DNA of 20,547 bases, taken from the NCBI GenBank assembly GCA_016294075.1, contig JAEDCQ010000024.1, positions 1 to 20,547 on the forward strand, read 5' to 3'. The notes beneath the pieces are model-generated. The model saw only the letters and a list, made by a program, of their open reading frames with translations. It had not been told where the DNA came from and ran no database searches. A program made the position numbers and the translations under genes. The stretch is from Lachnospiraceae bacterium (lineage in GTDB: Bacteria; Bacillota; Clostridia; Lachnospirales; Lachnospiraceae). Below are positions 16,510 through 20,547 of this stretch, one piece after another; position 1 is the first letter of the stretch, and every line of letters begins with the position of its first letter.

Positions 16510-17013
16510 TTAATAGCTCCGGATTCTGTCATCGGCATCGTCTTTTGTATTTTCTATTTTCTGAATCACGACATAATAACTGTAAGTATCATTCACCTTT
16601 ACTTCCACACGCTCCCCTTCTTTATGACGCAGGAGTGCTTTTCCCAAAGGCGATTCGATACTAATTAAATTATGAAGGGAATCTCCGCGAACAGTCGTTA
16701 CAATTTTATAGGTTTCCATCGTTCCGTCTTCTTCAAACAGAACCGTTACCTGATTGTTCATACCCACTTCATCATCCTTTGTTGTATCCTCTACAATCTG
16801 CGCGGTCTTAATCATTCTCTCCAGATATCGGATGCGTGATTCATTCTGATTCTTTGCTTTTTTTGCTGCATGGTACTCAAAGTTCTCACTTAAATCACCA
16901 TGTGCCCTCGTTTCTTTTACATCCTCCAAAAGCTCCTTACGAAGCGTTATCTTACGGTATTCAATTTCCTTTTGCATTTTATCAATATCTGATTGGGTCA
17001 ATCGATCATACAT
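16510..17013 (-). CDS. greA: GreA/GreB-family transcription elongation factor
   Basis: The 167-residue protein has an N-terminal coiled coil (about 5-75). The acidic tip region around HGDLSENFEYHAAK (about 38-51) reaches into the RNA polymerase secondary channel to trigger cleavage of backtracked RNA. The C-terminal FKBP-like domain ends in ISIESPLGKALLRHKEGERVEV. Length is close to the usual 155-160. The N-terminal wording and C-terminal length differ from the most common housekeeping GreA, so it may be a second Gre paralogue; the rest of the genome would settle that. It follows the dipeptidase gene after 44 bp and is probably co-transcribed with it. Confidence 0.9.
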   Translation of the reverse strand: MYDRLTQSDIDKMQKEIEYRKITLRKELLEDVKETRAHGDLSENFEYHAAKKAKNQNESRIRYLERMIKTAQIVEDTTKDDEVGMNNQVTVLFEEDGTMETYKIVTTVRGDSLHNLISIESPLGKALLRHKEGERVEVKVNDTYSYYVVIQKIENTKDDADDRIRSY

Positions 17014-17057
17014 AAATTATTCCTCACATTTCGGTTTGTTTTTACCGGATTATCTTT

Positions 17058-18017
17058 TTATAAGCATTCCTTATATAAACGTAATACATTGTCTCTTATT
17101 ATTTTATCACATTCCGAAGCCGTGAACCCGGCTTTCTGCATTCCCTGTAAAAGCTGCATCATTCCGCCGGCATCCTGCCATTCCACATCTGTCCCGATTC
17201 CATCGAAATCACTGCCAAGTGCAAGACAATCTATTCCGCCCACATTTTTTATATATTTCATATGCTGTAATATATCTTCCATATAACACATATCATTTTC
17301 TCTTGAGCGGATTGAAGTAAATCCGGCAAAGAAATTTATTCCGATTACACCGCCGCGCTCTGCAAGTCTGCGTATCATATCGTCACTCATATTACGACTG
17401 CGGTCATATACACTTCTTGCATTGGAATGACTGGCGGTAAATGGTTTCTTTGCAATTTTGCAAACATCATAAAACAGTGTATCCGATCCATGGGAAACAT
17501 CCGGTATGATATGAAGCTCCTCCATCCTCTCGACCATTTCCATTCCGAATTTTGTCAAACCGTTTCCCCGTGTATCAAAATGCGAATAGCCCAATTCATT
17601 ATCATGATTCCAGGTAAGTGTAATCATACGTACACCTTTTTTATGAAAAAGGACTAAATTATCCACATTTCCTTCCAGACTTTCCCCGCCTTCCAATGTA
17701 AGGAGAGCACTAATCAGACCGTCTTTTTCATTTTGCATAATCTCTTCATATGTTGTTACCTGTCGGATACGGTATTTATTTTTTTTCAATTCCTCCTGAA
17801 AAAAAGCAATCCTAAGCAATGCTTCTTCCAATAAATTACCCTGTACATCCTTATCAAAAAAAACAGCAAAATTCTGTAGCAGATAATGGGATTGTTCCAT
17901 TTTTTGGATATCAAGCTGCAGTGAATTACAAAGCAGTGTATCCCTGCTTCCATTTTTTATTTTATCATATAAGGTTGTAATGGTGTCACAGTGCATGTCA
18001 GCAAATAATTGTTTCAT
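17058..18017 (-). CDS. Membrane dipeptidase (peptidase family M19)
   Basis: The 319-residue protein is a renal-dipeptidase-type zinc hydrolase that cleaves dipeptides, including ones with a C-terminal D-residue. Metal ligands can be placed: HCD with H9 and D11, the bridging E109 in LTLEGGESL, H176 in VSHGSD, H197 in ASHSNAR, and the catalytic-site D270 in LGSDFDG. There is no signal peptide, so it is likely cytoplasmic, as usual in Firmicutes. An extended -10 promoter is likely at 18110-18118 (TGGTATAGT on minus). GATAYAT-type motifs lie between that promoter and the start codon. Confidence 0.92.
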   Translation of the reverse strand: MKQLFADMHCDTITTLYDKIKNGSRDTLLCNSLQLDIQKMEQSHYLLQNFAVFFDKDVQGNLLEEALLRIAFFQEELKKNKYRIRQVTTYEEIMQNEKDGLISALLTLEGGESLEGNVDNLVLFHKKGVRMITLTWNHDNELGYSHFDTRGNGLTKFGMEMVERMEELHIIPDVSHGSDTLFYDVCKIAKKPFTASHSNARSVYDRSRNMSDDMIRRLAERGGVIGINFFAGFTSIRSRENDMCYMEDILQHMKYIKNVGGIDCLALGSDFDGIGTDVEWQDAGGMMQLLQGMQKAGFTASECDKIIRDNVLRLYKECL

Positions 18018-18109
18018 ATTTTACCTGTGGCTTTCTTTTTTATATTGTAATGTATGCATTTTTCCTGCTGCGATATACATATCTCTGTTCAATATGTATC
18101 TTCCTAAGA

Positions 18110-18118
18110 ACTATACCA
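18110..18118 (-). promoter_or_regulatory. Extended -10 promoter for the dipeptidase
   Basis: On the minus strand TGGTATAGT gives a -10 TATAGT (18110-18115) with the upstream TG element. The -35 position (about 18133-18138) holds only a weak TTTCTA. The start codon is about 92 bp further on. This promoter diverges from the padR promoter. Confidence 0.45.
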
Positions 18119-18162
18119 CAAGTTGCTTTGATTAGAAATCAAAAAAATTTTTTAATCAGTTG

Positions 18163-18191
18163 TTGACAAATATATCGGAAGCTGATATATT
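18163..18191 (+). promoter_or_regulatory. Sigma-A promoter of the padR operon
   Basis: TTGACA (18163-18168) is followed after 17 bp by TATATT (18186-18191). An inverted repeat CAAATATATC (18167-18176) and GATATATTTG (18184-18193) with a 7-bp centre covers both boxes. Binding by a dimeric regulator, most simply the PadR protein itself, would therefore block the polymerase. Confidence 0.8.
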
Positions 18192-18249
18192 TGTTACATG
18201 ATACATCGCCACTCGATATATTGTTGCGCGATACATATGTACATATATC
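18184..18249 (+). promoter_or_regulatory. Phased GATAYAT operator array
   Basis: GATATAT (18184), GATACAT (18200), GATATAT (18215) and GATACAT (18230) follow each other at 16, 15 and 15 bp on the plus strand. Inverted copies occur at 18170-18176, 18243-18249 and, across the divergent promoter, 18094-18100. The last part, GATACATATGTACATATATC, contains a 12-bp perfect palindrome ATATGTACATAT (18235-18246). PadR regulators often bind AT-rich palindromes with ATGT/ACAT halves, so autoregulation is likely. Confidence 0.6.
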
Positions 18250-18272
18250 TATGAACAGAAAGGATATTCTAT

Positions 18273-18596
18273 ATGGATAAAAATCTACCTTTAACAGAAG
18301 CAATCTTTTATATTCTTTTAGCGGTTCGTAAACCAAATCATGGTTACGGTATCATTCAGGAAGTGGAAACACTTACCGGTGGCAGAGTTGTTCTTGGTCC
18401 CGGTACACTTTACGGTGCTATACAGTCTCTCGTAAAAAAGGGCTGGATAAGCATTTACAGTGAAGACACCGAATCCCGCAAGAAAAAAGAATATCTGATT
18501 ACGAAATCCGGCAAAGCCGTATTTGAAGAAGAAACACAACGATTAGCGGAGTTATTACGAAACGCTGCACTTATGGAGGGAATGAATCATGACTAA
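18273..18596 (+). CDS. PadR-family transcriptional regulator
   Basis: The 107-residue protein is a minimal PadR: a winged helix-turn-helix (about 5-80) with PNHGYGIIQEVE, the recognition helix stretch GPGTLYGAIQSLVKKGWI and the wing ESRKKKEYLITKSG, then a short C-terminal helix (about 84-103) for dimerisation. AGAAAGGA precedes the ATG. The stop overlaps the next start (ATGACTAA), so it is coupled to the DUF2812 membrane protein. Such pairs are common in Firmicutes, where the regulator often represses its own operon. The ligand is unknown. Confidence 0.93.
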   Translation: MDKNLPLTEAIFYILLAVRKPNHGYGIIQEVETLTGGRVVLGPGTLYGAIQSLVKKGWISIYSEDTESRKKKEYLITKSGKAVFEEETQRLAELLRNAALMEGMNHD

Positions 18597-19290
18597 ATTT
18601 CGATTATATTTGGATAAAGATAAGGAAACTGCCTGGATTAATCAAATGGCGCAGGATGGATACGCGCTGACAGGATTCTTCGCAGGCTTCTATCAGTTTG
18701 AAGCATGTGAGCCCGGCGAATATATTTATCAGATTGATTTTGGAAGCAAATTTGCTACAGTGAGCGATGATTACCGCAATTTTATGCAGGAAAACGGGAT
18801 TGAAATCGTATGCTTATGGGGATATTGGATTATTCTTCGCAAACGTGCTGCGGAAGGGGACTTCACTCTCTATACGGATGTTGATTCCAATATTGAACAC
18901 TACACCAAAATCCTTAAAATGTTTAAAGCTGTTACCATCCTAGAACTCCTCAGTTTTATGATTGAGGTATTTGCTGCTATGAACGGAGCTGCAATAGGTT
19001 TCTTTGGCATGCTGTTTATCGGTATCATTATTGTTGCTATGATGCGCGCCTCCCTTTCTACGAAACTTCTTATTAATGAATTAAAGGATCGTAAAGGAGA
19101 ACCTGCTGCAAAAGGTCTTGCAAGCGGTAATGTTTCACCTGTTTTGATTACCGGTTTACTCTTAAATGCAGGTGCCACGGCACTGCATAATTCTACACTC
19201 TCACCTACTGTTGTGACAATCGCTCAGGTTGCCGCAATTATAATTATGCTTATCGGAATCTATCAGTCCAGAAATGTCTTTACGAAATAA
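18589..19290 (+). CDS. DUF2812 membrane protein
   Basis: The 233-residue protein has the DUF2812 N-terminal domain (about 3-90). Typical words are WINQMAQDGYALTG, YQFEACEPGEYIYQIDF and a WGYWIILRK end. A membrane part follows with hydrophobic segments near 113-130, 132-153, 181-198 and 207-226. Members are usually encoded beside a PadR regulator; I know of no established biochemical function. A membrane sensor or a component of an envelope-stress response is a guess from context only. Expression should follow PadR because the reading frames overlap by 8 bp. Confidence 0.88.
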   Translation: MTKFRLYLDKDKETAWINQMAQDGYALTGFFAGFYQFEACEPGEYIYQIDFGSKFATVSDDYRNFMQENGIEIVCLWGYWIILRKRAAEGDFTLYTDVDSNIEHYTKILKMFKAVTILELLSFMIEVFAAMNGAAIGFFGMLFIGIIIVAMMRASLSTKLLINELKDRKGEPAAKGLASGNVSPVLITGLLLNAGATALHNSTLSPTVVTIAQVAAIIIMLIGIYQSRNVFTK

Positions 19291-19308
19291 AATAACGGAC
19301 AATTAGAA

Positions 19309-19350
19309 AACCCGAAGGAATTTTAGGAAGTTCCTTCGGGTTCTATTTTT
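19309..19350. terminator. Strong, probably bidirectional terminator
   Basis: AACCCGAAGGAA (19309-19320) pairs perfectly with TTCCTTCGGGTT (19331-19342) around a 10-nt loop, then CTATTTTT follows on plus. On minus the stem is followed by TTCTAATT. It lies 18 nt past the DUF2812 stop and can also serve the converging SDR gene. Confidence 0.92.
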
Positions 19351-19404
19351 AATATTTCATAGAATTGTTATTTACTGCTATACCCTTATGGGTATCTGCA
19401 TACA

Positions 19405-20208
19405 TTACCATGTACGACCTGCCATAGCCCTGAACTGCGCTACCGTCGGAGTATGTGAATTCAAGCCGCCGTCACAGGTGAGTACCTGACCATTCATATA
19501 GGCAGCCTCATCACTGGCAAGATATACACAAAGATGTCCGATATCTTCAGGAGCACCATAACGGGGACCAAGTATATTCGATAAAAAGATATCTTTCAAA
19601 ACATCCGGAATACGGCCTTCATTTTGTGGTGTTACAATCAGACCGGGACGAATACAGTTGCAGCGAACTTTACTCGGACCATACATACAAGCCACATATT
19701 CGGTAAGCTTATCTACGCCTGCCTTTGCACATGCATACGCAATTGTTCCGAGGTCACCGCCTGCACTGGCCATAGAGCCGATATTGATAATATTTCCGCC
19801 GTTTTCATTTTTAAGAAGAAATGGAAGTACTTCCTTAATCATATTAAAGGTACCACCCAAATCTGTAGACACAACAGCATTAAACTGCTCTAACGTCAGT
19901 TCATCTACTCTTCCGTCCTTCAAGCCCATACCTGCTGCATTGTTAATCAAAACATCAATACGACCGAATTTTTCAGCAGTATCCGCAATTAATGCATGCA
20001 TGGAATCCGTATTGGTAAGGTCAAATGCATGAAACCATGCCTGTCCGCCCGCTGCTTCAATTTCATCAACGACCTTCTGGCCTCTCTCTACGTTACGTCC
20101 GGTAATAACAACCTGCGCAGACTCCGCTGCACAAAGCTTTGCAATTCCGATTCCGATTCCGCTTGTCGAACCTGTAACAATAACCACTTTGTCTTTTAAT
20201 CTATCCAT
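19405..20208 (-). CDS. Short-chain dehydrogenase/reductase
   Basis: The 267-residue classical SDR has the Rossmann nucleotide motif TGSTSGIG (12-19), NNAA (89-92), catalytic S145, Y158 and K162 (YACAKAG), and a C-terminal ASDEAAYMNGQVLTCDGG. TGRN after the second strand suggests NADP(H) preference, but this is tentative. I choose the ATG at 20208, which starts MDRLKDKVVIVTG; an in-frame ATG 24 codons upstream would run through the promoter. AAAGGGG lies about 10 nt upstream. The substrate cannot be read from sequence; a hydroxysteroid, sugar-alcohol or acyl substrate are all possible for this family. It stands alone. Confidence 0.9.
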   Translation of the reverse strand: MDRLKDKVVIVTGSTSGIGIGIAKLCAAESAQVVITGRNVERGQKVVDEIEAAGGQAWFHAFDLTNTDSMHALIADTAEKFGRIDVLINNAAGMGLKDGRVDELTLEQFNAVVSTDLGGTFNMIKEVLPFLLKNENGGNIINIGSMASAGGDLGTIAYACAKAGVDKLTEYVACMYGPSKVRCNCIRPGLIVTPQNEGRIPDVLKDIFLSNILGPRYGAPEDIGHLCVYLASDEAAYMNGQVLTCDGGLNSHTPTVAQFRAMAGRTW

Positions 20209-20238
20209 AGTAACGACCCCTTTCTGTTTGATACTTCT

Positions 20239-20267
20239 ATAATAAATAAATTTTATTTGTAATACAA
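20239..20267 (-). promoter_or_regulatory. Candidate promoter of the SDR gene
   Basis: On minus TTGTAT (20262-20267) is followed after 17 bp by TATTAT (20239-20244), about 30 bp before the start codon. Between the boxes lies AAATAAA-A-TTTATTT, an inverted repeat that could be an operator or chance in AT-rich DNA. Confidence 0.5.
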
Positions 20268-20309
20268 GAAAAAATTGCATTCGTCTTTAGCTGTTTTAGG
20301 TGAAATTTT

Positions 20310-20355
20310 TTTACTTGGCTATTTGGGATATGATTTATTTACTTGGCTGTTTGGG
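20310..20355 (+). repeat. Imperfect 18-bp direct repeat
   Basis: TTTACTTGGCTATTTGGG (20310-20327) recurs as TTTACTTGGCTGTTTGGG (20338-20355) with one change and a 28-bp period. It looks like a small tandem duplication at the start of the possible coding remnant that follows. Confidence 0.7.
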
Positions 20356-20440
20356 CGATAATTCCACTTTAAAGGATATCCTGCCCAAATTAAAACAAGC
20401 AAGAAAAATGAAAATTCTTGCAGATGCATTTATAGTATAA
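20330..20440 (+). pseudogene. Possible 36-codon gene remnant
   Basis: An open frame starting MIYLLGCLGDN and ending LKQARKMKILADAFIV reads like real protein (strand then amphipathic helix) but has no ribosome site and no promoter. Its start lies inside the second half of a small duplication. It loosely recalls the linker-helix-strand around LKxxG..KVxLxPFMLVAGDHA of CbiK-type cobaltochelatases, cut before the active-site histidine. That likeness is from memory and weak. It may be a genuine small protein, a decayed fragment or chance. Confidence 0.2.
20399..20421 (-). terminator. Candidate weak terminator downstream of tRNA-Leu
   Basis: GCAAGAA (20399-20405) and TTCTTGC (20415-20421) form a 7-bp stem. 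On minus TTGTTTTAATTT follows, an imperfect T-tract. It lies about 70 nt beyond the end of the tRNA. Confidence 0.35.
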
Positions 20441-20489
20441 GAAGAAGCTGATACACGAAAAATTCCGTATATCAGCTCCTTCTTATACT
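20434..20489 (-). repeat. 24-bp hairpin abutting tRNA-Leu
   Basis: The arms 20434-20457 and 20466-20489 pair over 24 bp around an 8-nt loop. The two imperfect positions are G-U wobbles if the minus strand is transcribed and A-C mismatches if plus is, so transcription with the tRNA is favoured. The stem begins at the tRNA discriminator base. There is no adjacent T-tract, so it may be a processing signal or 3' protector rather than a classical terminator. Confidence 0.65.
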
Positions 20490-20547
20490 GCAGGTGGCCG
20501 GACTTGAACCGGCACGGGATTGCTCCCGAGGGATTTTAAGTCCCTTG
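20489..20547 (-). tRNA. tRNA-Leu (anticodon UAA), 3' part
   Basis: The right edge cuts the gene inside the anticodon stem. Visible on minus are the anticodon loop CTTAAAA (UAA), the long variable arm CGGGAGCAATCCCG, the T arm GCCGGTTCAAGTCCGGC and the acceptor 3' strand CACCTGC with discriminator A. CCA is not encoded. It reads UUA, and UUG by wobble. Confidence 0.93.

Noticed and set aside
18128..18160. AT-rich stretch with A7 and T6 runs before the padR promoter, resembling a terminator
   Set aside because: The stem is imperfect and no gene ends here; it is more likely an UP-like A/T tract upstream of the -35.
18139..18336. Minus-strand open frame of 65 codons over the padR promoter
   Set aside because: It is antisense to a clear promoter, operators and the padR start, and is AT-driven; no coding evidence.
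19381..19394. Small hairpin TACCC-TTAT-GGGTA just past the SDR stop
   Set aside because: It has only 5-6 bp and no T-tract; the strong terminator at 19309-19350 explains the end of both converging genes.
1..20547. CRISPR array, insertion sequence, transposase or phage genes
   Set aside because: I looked for spaced direct repeats, terminal inverted repeats and recombinase motifs and found none; the repeats present are operators, hairpins and one short tandem duplication.

Overview
The window looks like a chromosomal segment of a low-GC Firmicute, most likely a Clostridia/Lachnospiraceae-type anaerobe. I infer this from the AT-rich sigma-A promoters, the strong Shine-Dalgarno sites, the two-subunit class I fumarase and the PadR/DUF2812 pair. 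No plasmid, phage or IS hallmark is visible. Nearly all genes lie on the minus strand; only the PadR/DUF2812 pair is on plus.

Layout from left to right. Positions 1-192 hold two tandem minus-strand promoters that fire off the left edge. Positions 193-3647 hold a translationally coupled pair: a multi-pass membrane protein with TPR repeats, followed by a secreted protein of unknown function. A compact tRNA-Ser(GCU) unit with consensus promoter and terminator follows (about 3841-4080). Positions 4138-16382 are essentially one phosphate-homeostasis locus. In transcription order it reads pstS-pstC-pstA-pstB-phoU, then two paralogous Na/Pi cotransporters with C-terminal PhoU domains, then phoP-phoR, then class I fumarase alpha and beta subunits, then plsC. 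Next come greA and an M19 dipeptidase. Divergent from these is a padR-DUF2812 operon with an operator-rich promoter, closed by a strong terminator. An SDR oxidoreductase follows. The right edge holds a short possible gene remnant, a long hairpin and the 3' part of tRNA-Leu(UAA).

The phosphate locus is coherent. PstSCAB is high-affinity ATP-driven Pi uptake, the two NptA-like proteins are sodium-coupled Pi transporters, PhoU couples transport to signalling, and PhoP-PhoR is the phosphate two-component system. I can read the regulon directly: both pstS and the first cotransporter gene are preceded by four hexamers in exact 11-bp register (TTTACA, WTTACA, CTTACC, TTGATT). The last hexamer doubles as the -35 box, 18 bp from a -10. 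A two-hexamer copy in the opposite orientation lies between the cotransporter genes.

The least explained parts are the TPR-membrane/secreted-protein pair, the linkage of fumarase and plsC to phoPR, the phased GATAYAT array at padR, and the 24-bp hairpin abutting tRNA-Leu. I see no evidence for a wholly new defence or mobile system here.
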